Assembly: GCA_945982465.1 (NCBI GenBank)
Contig: CAMFSB010000148.1
Location: 1-5,122, forward strand
DNA from: an uncultured Faecalibacterium sp.
GTDB lineage: Bacteria; Bacillota; Clostridia; Oscillospirales; Ruminococcaceae
Direction: 5' to 3'
DNA length: 5,122 nt
Below are positions 1-5,122 of the stretch, piece by piece; position 1 is the first letter of the stretch; each line of letters opens with the position of its first letter. A model generated the notes under the pieces. That model made no database searches and was not told the DNA's origin. It worked only from the letters and a program-made list of their open reading frames with translations. Made by a program: the position numbers and the translations under genes.

Positions 1-999
1 GAGGTGGTCTTCCAGCTTCAGCCTGCGGCGCACCGGCGGGGTGATCCCGCCGGCGATCAGCTCCAGCAGCAGTGTCAGGCATTCGCCGGCCATTTCCTCC
101 ATGGGCAGGTGCACCACGCTCAGGCTGGGCACCGACATCACATCCTGCTCCTCGCTGCCGTTGCCCACCGCCACCAGCTTGGGCCAGTGCTCCCAGGGCA
201 GGCCGCTTTCCCACAAAGCGCGGATCACGCCGTGGGCGATCATGGCCGAGCCGCAGAAGACGCCCTGCGGCAGCTCCTGCTTCCACTGGCCCAACAGCCG
301 CCGCCGCGCCGCTTCGTAACCGCCGCGGATGCTGTTTTCGCAAAAGACCGTGGCGGGCATTTCCATGCCGTGGCGCACCCCCTCCAGCGCAAAGCCCTGG
401 GCGCGGATCTCCATCCCCTCGAACACGGGCGGGCCGGTGAGCACCGTGGCCGTGCGGCAGCCCTGGTCGGTCAGCGCGCGGGCCGCCAGCGCGCCCATGG
501 CCGCGTCGTCCACCACCACGCTGCAATAGCCCGGGCATTCCCGGTTGTACAGCACCACCGGGATGGCCAGCTGAGTGTCCTCCAGAAACTGCAAATCGGC
601 GTACGACGCATTGCAGATGATGGCGGCGTGGCAGTCGCTGGCGCGGGTCAGCGCGCGGATCTCCTGCAGATGGTCGTTGGTATAGGGGTAGATCACCAGC
701 CGCACCGGTCGCTGCTGGCCCTCCAGCGCAAAGCGCAGGCCATCCCAAAAGCGCACCATCATGCTGGCGCGGAAGTCCTGCGCCCACAGCATTGCCACCT
801 GCAGCTCGTCCGCGCCGACGCCCCCGCGCAGGCTGCGGGCCGCGATGTTGGGCTGGTAACCCATGGCCGCCGCGGTGTCGAAAATGCGTTTTTGCGTTTC
901 GGCGCTGATCTTGCGCTCGGCGCCCTTGCCCCCCAGCACGATGCTGACCGTGCTGGGCGACACCGAAAGCTCCTGCGCGATCTGTTTGATCGTGACCAT
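1..999 (-). CDS. LacI/GalR-family transcriptional regulator, 3' end cut by window edge
   Basis: A substrate-responsive DNA-binding regulator, probably the repressor of the divergent operon starting at 1301. The visible 333 residues begin MVTIKQIAQELSVSPSTVS, the classic LacI helix-turn-helix (residues 3-24). The hinge helix NIAARSLRGG follows at 51-60; its Leu57 matches the leucine that LacI proteins insert into the minor groove at a central CG step. Residues about 66-333 are the periplasmic-binding-protein-like effector domain, with a typical EIRAQGF segment at 197-203 and the usual C-terminal region ending LKLEDHL. Family length is about 330-345, so only a few codons are missing. The turn after the HTH (GGKGAERKIS) is about three residues longer than in E. 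coli LacI. The position usually occupied by G-F-D-D reads VGNGSEEQD (278-286), so the effector pocket may be atypical. The start is supported by GGGAGGA (1005-1011) five bases upstream. The effector is unknown; it is inferred to be the imported carboxylate or an intermediate. Confidence 0.93.
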   Translation of the reverse strand, partial: MVTIKQIAQELSVSPSTVSIVLGGKGAERKISAETQKRIFDTAAAMGYQPNIAARSLRGGVGADELQVAMLWAQDFRASMMVRFWDGLRFALEGQQRPVRLVIYPYTNDHLQEIRALTRASDCHAAIICNASYADLQFLEDTQLAIPVVLYNRECPGYCSVVVDDAAMGALAARALTDQGCRTATVLTGPPVFEGMEIRAQGFALEGVRHGMEMPATVFCENSIRGGYEAARRRLLGQWKQELPQGVFCGSAMIAHGVIRALWESGLPWEHWPKLVAVGNGSEEQDVMSVPSLSVVHLPMEEMAGECLTLLLELIAGGITPPVRRRLKLEDHL

Positions 1000-1014
1000 T
1001 CTTATCCTCCCGTT

Positions 1015-1030
1015 CCTGCCGTGCGGCAGG
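1015..1030 (-). promoter_or_regulatory. Leader hairpin just upstream of the regulator's ribosome binding site
   Basis: CCTGCC-GTGC-GGCAGG forms a perfect 6-bp stem with a 4-base loop. If the promoter at 1043-1071 is used, the hairpin lies within an approximately 37-base leader of the regulator mRNA, three bases from the Shine-Dalgarno sequence. It could protect the transcript's 5' end or modulate translation. Read on the plus strand it is followed by five T residues (1031-1035), so it could also act as a weak intrinsic terminator for transcripts running out of the region antisense to the regulator. The function is inferred; only the dyad and T-run are seen. Confidence 0.45.
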
Positions 1031-1042
1031 TTTTTCAGCATC

Positions 1043-1071
1043 AGTATACCGCCTTTTGCGGCTGCGTGCAA
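1043..1071 (-). promoter_or_regulatory. Predicted sigma-A promoter of the LacI-family regulator
   Basis: On the minus strand, TTGCAC (1071-1066) and TATACT (1048-1043) are separated by exactly 17 bases, giving good -35 and -10 boxes. The transcription start would fall near 1036, leaving a short leader of about 37 bases before the ATG at 999. The boxes are not perfect consensus (TTGACA/TATAAT), as suits moderate expression of a regulator. The promoter points away from the operon promoter at 1195-1223, and about 120 bp separate the two -35 boxes. Confidence 0.7.
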
Positions 1072-1119
1072 CGCGGAATACAGGTTTTTGCGGCACAGCG
1101 CGCCGCGAAAGCACCCATC

Positions 1120-1137
1120 TTTGTGTTTTTTCACAAA
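1120..1137. promoter_or_regulatory. AT-rich dyad, possible protein-binding site between divergent promoters
   Basis: TTTGTG-N6-CACAAA is a perfect 6+6 inverted repeat. The central six bases are all T on the plus strand. It is flanked by ATC and GAT offset by two bases, so the symmetry nearly continues. It lies about 58 bp upstream of the operon -35 box and about 50 bp upstream of the regulator -35 box, a position suited to a second regulator or activator. It resembles Rex or CRP half-sites (TTGTG/CACAA), but the spacing between GTG and CAC is six bases, not the eight those families use, so neither assignment is supported. Confidence 0.35.
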
Positions 1138-1194
1138 AAGATCCGGTGGATTTATCCGTTTCTACAAAATACAGACACGCAATGGTTTGGGGGC

Positions 1195-1223
1195 TTGACG
1201 CAGATAAAACGATTGACTATAAT
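1195..1223 (+). promoter_or_regulatory. Near-consensus sigma-A promoter of the AtuA/CoA-transferase operon
   Basis: TTGACG (1195-1200, five of six consensus bases) and TATAAT (1218-1223, perfect) are separated by the ideal 17 bases. The predicted start is the A at about 1230, giving a leader of about 71 bases before the ATG at 1301. Such a strong core promoter needs repression to be controllable. The tandem repeat that begins at the predicted start fits that expectation. Confidence 0.88.
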
Positions 1224-1228
1224 AAAAT

Positions 1229-1254
1229 TACAACGTTTTACTACAACGTTATAC
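1229..1254 (+). promoter_or_regulatory. Candidate operator: 13-bp tandem repeat with CG-centred palindromes at the transcription start
   Basis: Two adjacent copies, TACAACGTTTTAC (1229-1241) and TACAACGTTATAC (1242-1254), differ at one base. Each contains the palindrome AACGTT centred on CG (1234-1235 and 1247-1248), and each has weaker symmetry out to about seven bases per arm. LacI-family operators are typically imperfect palindromes with a central CG, and the divergent regulator has the matching hinge leucine. The position from about +1 to +25 is like lac O1, where bound repressor blocks initiation. The 13-bp spacing means two full-length dimeric sites would overlap, so the two AACGTT units may instead form one extended dyad. 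The assignment to this regulator is an inference. Confidence 0.6.
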
Positions 1255-1286
1255 TAAAGCTCGCAGGCAACCAACTCACCATTTTC

Positions 1287-1293
1287 AGGAGGT
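1287..1293 (+). promoter_or_regulatory. Strong Shine-Dalgarno site of the first operon gene
   Basis: AGGAGGT lies seven bases before the ATG at 1301. It is a full match to the anti-Shine-Dalgarno sequence and fixes the start codon of the AtuA-family gene. Earlier in-frame starts are not supported by a comparable site. Confidence 0.85.
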
Positions 1294-1300
1294 CTTTCCA

Positions 1301-2671
1301 ATGAAAAAAGTGGCCATCGGCGGTGGACAGGGCTTTTGGGGCGACAGCCCCGATGCGGCGATCCACATGATCCGCAACGCAGACATCCAGTACATGGGCT
1401 GCGACTACCTCGCGGAGCTGACGCTTTCCATCATGGCAAAGCAGCAGCTCAAGGACCCGACCAAGGGCTTTGCGCCCGACTTTACCACCCGCATCCTCAA
1501 TGAGGCCGGCAAGGAAGCCTGGGATAAGCACATCCGCATCTGCACCAACGCGGGCGGCATGAACATCACCGGCTGCGTGGACGGCATTCGCCAGTGGGCC
1601 GAGGGCAACAACATGTCCGGCTACAAGATCGGCTATGTCACCGGCGACAACATCCGCGACAAGATCCCCCAGCTGCTCAAGGACGGCTGGACTTTCCCCA
1701 ACTTTGACTACGACGGCAATTTCAACGACATTCTGGATAAGATCTACAACTGCAACGTGTACATTGGCCACGAGGGCATCGAGGGGTGCCTTGCCGAGGG
1801 CGCGGACGTGGTGATCACCGGCCGCGCCGCCGACAGCGCGCTGTTCCTGGCGCCGCTGAAGTACGAGTTCGGCTGGGCGGCCGACGACTGGGTCTACCTG
1901 GCCTGCGGCATGATGGCCGGCCAGCTGCTGGAGTGCGGCGGCCAGGGCGCGGGCGGCAACTACATGTACGACTGGCGCAACGTGCCCCGCATGGACGAAC
2001 TGGGCTTCCCCATCGCCGAGCTGACCGAGGACACCTTTGATATCACCAAGGCGCCCGACTGCGGCGGCGTGATCTGCGAGCAGAGCTGCAAGGAACAGTT
2101 CCTGTACGAGGTGCACGACCCGGCCAACTACTGGACGCCCGATGTCAACGTGGACGTGAGCCACGCCACCCTGACCCAGATCGGCGAAAACCGCGTGCGC
2201 GTGGGCGGCGTGAAAGGCAAGCCCCGGCCGGACACCCTCAAGCTGTGCGTAGGCTACCACAAGGGCTGGAAAACGGTCTCCATGCTGAGCTTCGCCTGGC
2301 CCGACGCCTACGAAAAGGCCCAGTACTGCGCCGAGGTCATCATGAAAAAGATGCAGCGCCGCGGCATGAAGGCCGATGACATCCACATCAGCTACATCGG
2401 CCTGAACAGCCTGCATCTGGGCGTGGCCGATATGAGCGAGGAAGCGCTGAAAAACCTGAACGAGTGCGTGCTGCGCATCGCCGTGTTCAGCGAGGACAAA
2501 AAGGAATGCGCCAAGATCATCCCCGAGATCAGCCCGCTGCAGCTGAACGGCCCTCCGGGTGCGTCGTTCTTCGGCGGCCGCGCTCATGTGCAGGAGGTCA
2601 TGGCATTGTGGCCCACCACCGTGCCGCGTGACGCAGTAAAGGTCGAGAGCCATATTCTGGAGGTGAAGTAA
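1301..2671 (+). CDS. AtuA-family (DUF1446) protein, N-terminal/main domain as a separate polypeptide
   Basis: A cytoplasmic protein of 456 residues from the acyclic terpene utilization AtuA family, whose biochemical reaction is not established. Family landmarks in order are: the glycine-rich start IGGGQGFWGDSP (6-17), YLAELTLSIMAK (36-47), ICTNAGGMN (80-88), VITGRAADSALFLAPL (171-186), ECGGQGAGGNYMYDW (211-225), the VHDPANYWTPDVNVD segment (271-285) and LNGPPGASFFGGR (415-427). No signal peptide or membrane segment is visible. In many bacteria this domain is fused to a C-terminal domain of about 100 residues; here that part is the next gene, one base downstream. The start is set by AGGAGGT seven bases upstream. 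It sits first behind a strong, probably repressed promoter, with a CoA-transferase and a carboxylate transporter downstream. I infer a catabolic enzyme acting on an organic acid or its CoA ester. Conserved terpene-pathway partners are not seen, so terpene use should not be assumed. Confidence 0.92.
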   Translation: MKKVAIGGGQGFWGDSPDAAIHMIRNADIQYMGCDYLAELTLSIMAKQQLKDPTKGFAPDFTTRILNEAGKEAWDKHIRICTNAGGMNITGCVDGIRQWAEGNNMSGYKIGYVTGDNIRDKIPQLLKDGWTFPNFDYDGNFNDILDKIYNCNVYIGHEGIEGCLAEGADVVITGRAADSALFLAPLKYEFGWAADDWVYLACGMMAGQLLECGGQGAGGNYMYDWRNVPRMDELGFPIAELTEDTFDITKAPDCGGVICEQSCKEQFLYEVHDPANYWTPDVNVDVSHATLTQIGENRVRVGGVKGKPRPDTLKLCVGYHKGWKTVSMLSFAWPDAYEKAQYCAEVIMKKMQRRGMKADDIHISYIGLNSLHLGVADMSEEALKNLNECVLRIAVFSEDKKECAKIIPEISPLQLNGPPGASFFGGRAHVQEVMALWPTTVPRDAVKVESHILEVK

Positions 2672-2672
2672 G

Positions 2673-3002
2673 ATGCCTGAAATTTATCTGAACGACATCG
2701 CCCACGGCCGCTCCGGTGACAAGGGCGACACCAGCAACGTCTGCGTGTATGCGCGCAAGCCCGAATACTACAAGATCATCGAGCGCGAAGTCACGCCCGA
2801 AGCACTCAAGGCCTACTTCGGCGACATGGTCAAGGGCGAGATCACCCGGTACGACGTGCCCTCGCTGGGCGGCTTCAACTTTGTGATGAAGCATGCCCTG
2901 GGCGGCGGCGCCACCATGAGCCTGCGGCTGGACAGCCTGGGCAAGAGCATGGGCAGCGCTGTGATGCGCATGAAAATCCACGTAGAGGACGGTGAATTGT
3001 AA
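2673..3002 (+). CDS. AtuA C-terminal-domain-like small protein
   Basis: A 109-residue cytoplasmic protein matching the C-terminal domain of full-length AtuA proteins. It contains the hallmark LNDIAHGRSGDKGDTSNV (6-23), then ITRYDVPSLGGFNFV (56-70) and HALGGGATMSLRLDSLGKSMG (73-93). The gene begins one base after the stop of the AtuA-family gene. Its Shine-Dalgarno site GGAGGTG (2659-2665) lies inside that gene's last codons, seven bases from the ATG, which suggests translational coupling and equal dosage. Together the two products (456 + 109) equal about one fused AtuA. There is no frameshift: the upstream protein ends at a proper TAA and this one has its own start and ribosome site, so this is a genuine split, not a broken gene. 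It most likely forms a complex with the upstream product. The catalytic role is unknown. Confidence 0.88.
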   Translation: MPEIYLNDIAHGRSGDKGDTSNVCVYARKPEYYKIIEREVTPEALKAYFGDMVKGEITRYDVPSLGGFNFVMKHALGGGATMSLRLDSLGKSMGSAVMRMKIHVEDGEL

Positions 3003-4216
3003 TGAGCGAACATATGGCGCTGGAGAACCTGACCGTTCTCGACCTGACCCGCGTGCTGGCTGGCCCATTCTGCACCATGATGCTGGCCGACATGGGCGCC
3101 AACGTCATCAAGATCGAAGTTCCCAACGGCGGCGACGACACCCGTACCTATCCCCCGTTCCGTGAGCACAACCTGAACGGCGAGCGCGAAAGCCTGTACT
3201 TTGCCAACATCAACCGCAACAAAAAGGGCATCACCCTGAACCTGAAAGCCCCCGAGGGCAAGGAGATCTTCAAGGAACTGGTCAAAAAGGCCGACATCGT
3301 GGTGGAAAACTACCGCCCCGGCGTGATGGATAAGCTGGGGCTGGGGTACGACGTGCTCAAGGAGATCAACCCCCGCATCATCTACGCGGCGGTTTCCGGC
3401 TTTGGCTGCTACGGCCCGTATCACCTGCGCCCGGGTTACGATATTCTGGGCCAGGCCATGGGCGGCATGATGGCCACTACCGGCCCCACCGCCGGCGCCC
3501 CACCCCGCGCGGGCAGCGCGCTGGGCGACATGCTGGGCGGCCTGCACGTGACCATTGGCATTCTGGCGGCTGTGAACGCCCGTACCATCACCGGCAAGGG
3601 CCAGCGCGTGGATGTGAGTCTGATGGACAGCGTGATCGCCGCCACCGAGAACACCGCCATCAAGTATCTGGAAAGCGGCAAGCTGCCCGAGCGCATGGGC
3701 AACCGCTACGCCGCCGTCTCGCCCTACGACGCCTTCAAGTGCAAGGACGGCGTGGTCATCATTGCCTGCGGCAACCAGAAGCTGTACGAGATCCTGTGCA
3801 ACGAGATCCTGCATCGGCCGGATATGATCACCGACCCCCGCTTTGTGGATATGCCCGGCCGGCTGGCAAATCAGGACGCCATTCAGGAAGTGATCGAGGA
3901 TGTGCTGAAGGATTACACGATGGACGAGGCCGTCAATCTGATCCTCAGCAAGGGCATCCCCGCCGGCCCCATCATGGACATCAGCCAGATCCTGGCCGAC
4001 CCCCATGTAAAAGAGCGCGAAATGTTCGTGGAGATGGATCATCCCACGCGGGGCCGCATCCCGGTCACCGGCTGCGCCATCACGCTGACGGAGACCACGC
4101 CCAGCGTGCGCACCCCCGCCCCCGCCCTCGGCCAGGACAACAAGGCCGTGTTTGAGGGGATGCTGGGCATGAGCGACGAACAGTTCAACGCCCTGCACGA
4201 AAAGCACGTATTCTGA
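3002..4216 (+). CDS. Family III (CaiB/BaiF) CoA-transferase
   Basis: Transfers CoA between acyl-CoA and a free carboxylic acid in the cytoplasm. At 404 residues it has the usual family length. Family motifs are LDLTRVLAGPFCTMMLADMG (13-32), KIEVP (37-41), NRNKKGITLNLK (71-82), VVENYRPGVMDKLGLGYD (100-117), SGFGCYGPY (132-140), RPGYDILGQAMGG (143-155) and ALGDMLGG (173-180). Asp176 in the last motif aligns with the catalytic aspartate (Asp169 in formyl-CoA transferase) that forms an acyl-anhydride intermediate. The ATG overlaps the previous stop in TAATG, so translation is probably coupled; GAGG (2985-2988) may assist. Met5 is a weaker alternative start. Substrates cannot be read from sequence in this family, whose members handle formate/oxalate, carnitine, succinate with itaconate or citramalate, and others. 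The neighbouring CitMHS-type transporter suggests a di- or tricarboxylate acceptor, which is an inference. Confidence 0.94.
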   Translation: MSEHMALENLTVLDLTRVLAGPFCTMMLADMGANVIKIEVPNGGDDTRTYPPFREHNLNGERESLYFANINRNKKGITLNLKAPEGKEIFKELVKKADIVVENYRPGVMDKLGLGYDVLKEINPRIIYAAVSGFGCYGPYHLRPGYDILGQAMGGMMATTGPTAGAPPRAGSALGDMLGGLHVTIGILAAVNARTITGKGQRVDVSLMDSVIAATENTAIKYLESGKLPERMGNRYAAVSPYDAFKCKDGVVIIACGNQKLYEILCNEILHRPDMITDPRFVDMPGRLANQDAIQEVIEDVLKDYTMDEAVNLILSKGIPAGPIMDISQILADPHVKEREMFVEMDHPTRGRIPVTGCAITLTETTPSVRTPAPALGQDNKAVFEGMLGMSDEQFNALHEKHVF

Positions 4217-4263
4217 GTTCTATACCCGGTATCCATCCCCCATTTCAACGAATGTCACTTGCG

Positions 4264-4290
4264 GCTGCGGGGGCAAGGTGCCCCCGCAGT
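4264..4290 (+). other. Strong intercistronic GC hairpin before the transporter
   Basis: CTGCGGGGGC (4265-4274) and GCCCCCGCAG (4280-4289) form a perfect 10-bp stem around the loop AAGGT, with one more G-U pair possible (4264/4290). It lies in the 112-bp gap after the CoA-transferase stop, about 39 bases before the transporter ATG. The sequence following it is TAATTAAAAAGG, with no T-run, and the minus-strand exit also lacks one, so it is not a standard intrinsic terminator in either direction. Plausible roles are mRNA 3'-end protection or processing, or partial attenuation, to set a different expression level for the transporter. A dispersed intergenic repeat is also possible. Confidence 0.55.
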
Positions 4291-4328
4291 AATTAAAAAG
4301 GATATATGTTGTTGCGGAGGAAACATTT

Positions 4329-5122
4329 ATGTTAGCAGCACTTGGTTTTATTACGATCATTCTTGTTCTGGCACTGATCATGAGCAAAAAGGTCTCGACG
4401 CTGGTCGCCCTGATCTTTGTCCCTGCCATCACCGGTTTTATTGCCGCTTTCATGCAGGCTCCCGCCGCCATCATCAAAGCGGCTGAAGCGGCTGCGGAAA
4501 AGGCCGGCACTGCCTATGTTGAGCCGACCATCACCTTCGGGATGCGCCTGACCAAGGCGCTGACCATGCTCAGCACCGATTACATGGGCAAGGGCCTGTC
4601 CAGCATTGTGGCGACAGGCGTCATGTTCATCTTTGCGATCCTGTTCTTCAGCACCTGCTCGGATGCAGGCGTGTTTGACCCCATCATCAACCGCATCCTC
4701 AAGCTGACCGGCGAGGACCCGGTAAAGATCTGCATCGGTACGTTCCTGATCGGTTGCATCTGCCATCTGGACGGTTCGGGCGCCACCACCTTCCTGATTG
4801 CGATTCCCGCCTGCATGCCCCTGTATAAGAAAATGAAGATGAACCTGTGGGTCGAGGCCACTCTGGTCGCTCTGGCCGCCGGTATCATGAACGTTATGCC
4901 CTGGGGCGGCCCGACCATCCGCGCTGCCGCCGCCATGTCCGGCCTGGGCTATGAGGTCACCGGCAGCGAGCTGTGGGTCGGCATCATGCCCGCCTGGATC
5001 GTGGGTCTGATCGCCTGCGTCGTGGTTGCCGCTTTCCTGGGTATGAAAGAAGCCAAGCGGATCTCCGCCGGCATCCCCGCCGAAGAAGTGTCCGGCCTGA
5101 CCGAAGTGAACACCGCCAATGC
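4329..5122 (+). CDS. CitMHS-family carboxylate (citrate-metal type) transporter, N-terminal part
   Basis: An integral membrane carboxylate importer; 264 residues are present and the rest runs off the right edge (family length is about 430-480). Hydrophobic segments are visible at about 2-18, 24-42, 92-109, 134-147, 153-166, 175-190 and 218-237. The first two form the typical opening LGFITIILVLALIMSKKVSTLVAL-like start of CitMHS proteins (residues 5-28). Family-type signatures are DAGVFDPIINRILKL (112-126), HLDGSGATTFLIAIP (146-160) and MNVMPWGGPTIRAAA (187-201). Known CitMHS members import citrate complexed to Mg2+ or Ca2+ with protons. The stretch at about 44-85, rich in Ala and Glu/Lys, appears longer than the corresponding loop I recall for CitM/CitH. 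The start is set by GGAGG (4316-4320) eight bases upstream. No convincing separate promoter is seen in the gap, so it is probably co-transcribed with the CoA-transferase. Substrate is inferred to be the acid processed by the upstream genes. Confidence 0.88.
   Translation, partial: MLAALGFITIILVLALIMSKKVSTLVALIFVPAITGFIAAFMQAPAAIIKAAEAAAEKAGTAYVEPTITFGMRLTKALTMLSTDYMGKGLSSIVATGVMFIFAILFFSTCSDAGVFDPIINRILKLTGEDPVKICIGTFLIGCICHLDGSGATTFLIAIPACMPLYKKMKMNLWVEATLVALAAGIMNVMPWGGPTIRAAAAMSGLGYEVTGSELWVGIMPAWIVGLIACVVVAAFLGMKEAKRISAGIPAEEVSGLTEVNTAN

Noticed and set aside
1213..1255. Possible second promoter using TTGACT (1213-1218) or the TATACT at 1250-1255
   Set aside because: TTGACT has no good -10 box at 16-18 bases, and TATACT at 1250 has no -35 partner. 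The 1195/1218 pair is far better.
4..1257. Long plus-strand open frame of 417 codons over the regulator
   Set aside because: It is antisense to a clear LacI-family protein, is rich in His/Gln/Arg/Ala as expected of a GC-rich shadow frame, has no ribosome site and matches no family.
1241..2653. Minus-strand open frame of 470 codons over the AtuA-family gene
   Set aside because: It is a shadow frame of the real gene, dominated by Ala/Val/His/Asp, and would read across the operon promoter and leader. No supporting start signal was seen.
2813..4207. Minus-strand open frame of 464 codons over the CoA-transferase
   Set aside because: It is antisense to a gene with all family III CoA-transferase motifs. 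Its composition is typical of a GC-rich opposite-strand artefact.
4222..4232. Small palindrome ATACC-C-GGTAT just after the CoA-transferase stop
   Set aside because: It is only five base pairs per arm with no T-run, no nearby promoter and no second copy in the window, so it may be chance.
4265..4289. Intrinsic terminator at the end of the CoA-transferase gene
   Set aside because: The stem is strong but is followed by TAATTAAAAAGG and not by a T-run, so it does not meet the standard definition in either direction.
4259..4310. Separate promoter for the transporter in the 112-bp gap
   Set aside because: TTGCGG and TATATG-like boxes exist but are separated by far more than 17 bases, and the GC hairpin lies between them. 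Read-through from the upstream gene is simpler.
4220..4936. Minus-strand open frames of 96, 144 and 118 codons over the transporter start
   Set aside because: They overlap each other and the CitMHS coding frame, lack ribosome sites and have no recognisable motifs.

Overview
The window looks like part of a high-GC, low-redundancy chromosome of a Gram-positive anaerobe, most plausibly a gut Clostridia/Oscillospiraceae-type bacterium. This rests on GC-rich codon choice, strong AGGAGG-type Shine-Dalgarno sites, consensus sigma-A promoters in AT-richer gaps, and a LacI-type HTH of a form common in Firmicutes. The taxonomic call is an inference and was not checked by any search.

Layout. Bases 1-999 (minus strand) hold nearly all of a LacI/GalR-family regulator; its last few codons lie off the left edge. 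Bases 1000-1300 are a divergent control region. It holds a minus-strand promoter for the regulator, a hairpin in the regulator's leader, an AT-rich dyad, a near-perfect plus-strand promoter, and a 13-bp tandem repeat on the transcription start that is a good candidate operator. Then follows a plus-strand operon: an AtuA-family protein (1301-2671), a small protein corresponding to the AtuA C-terminal domain (2673-3002), a family III (CaiB/BaiF) CoA-transferase (3002-4216), a 112-bp gap with a strong GC hairpin, and the first 264 residues of a CitMHS-type carboxylate transporter (4329 to the right edge).

The first three operon genes are tightly packed (1-base gap, then a 1-base overlap) and probably translationally coupled. 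Together the set reads as a substrate-inducible catabolic cassette: the transporter imports a (possibly metal-complexed) carboxylate, the CoA-transferase activates it as a thioester, and the split AtuA pair acts on the acid or its CoA ester. The divergent LacI-type protein would repress the operon until the substrate or an intermediate is present. The AtuA name comes from acyclic terpene catabolism in Pseudomonas, but none of the other Atu partners is visible here and the transporter type points to a polar carboxylate. The actual substrate is unknown and is the main open question.

The two edge genes are cut by the window ends, not broken by mutation. No RNA genes, mobile elements or CRISPR arrays were seen.
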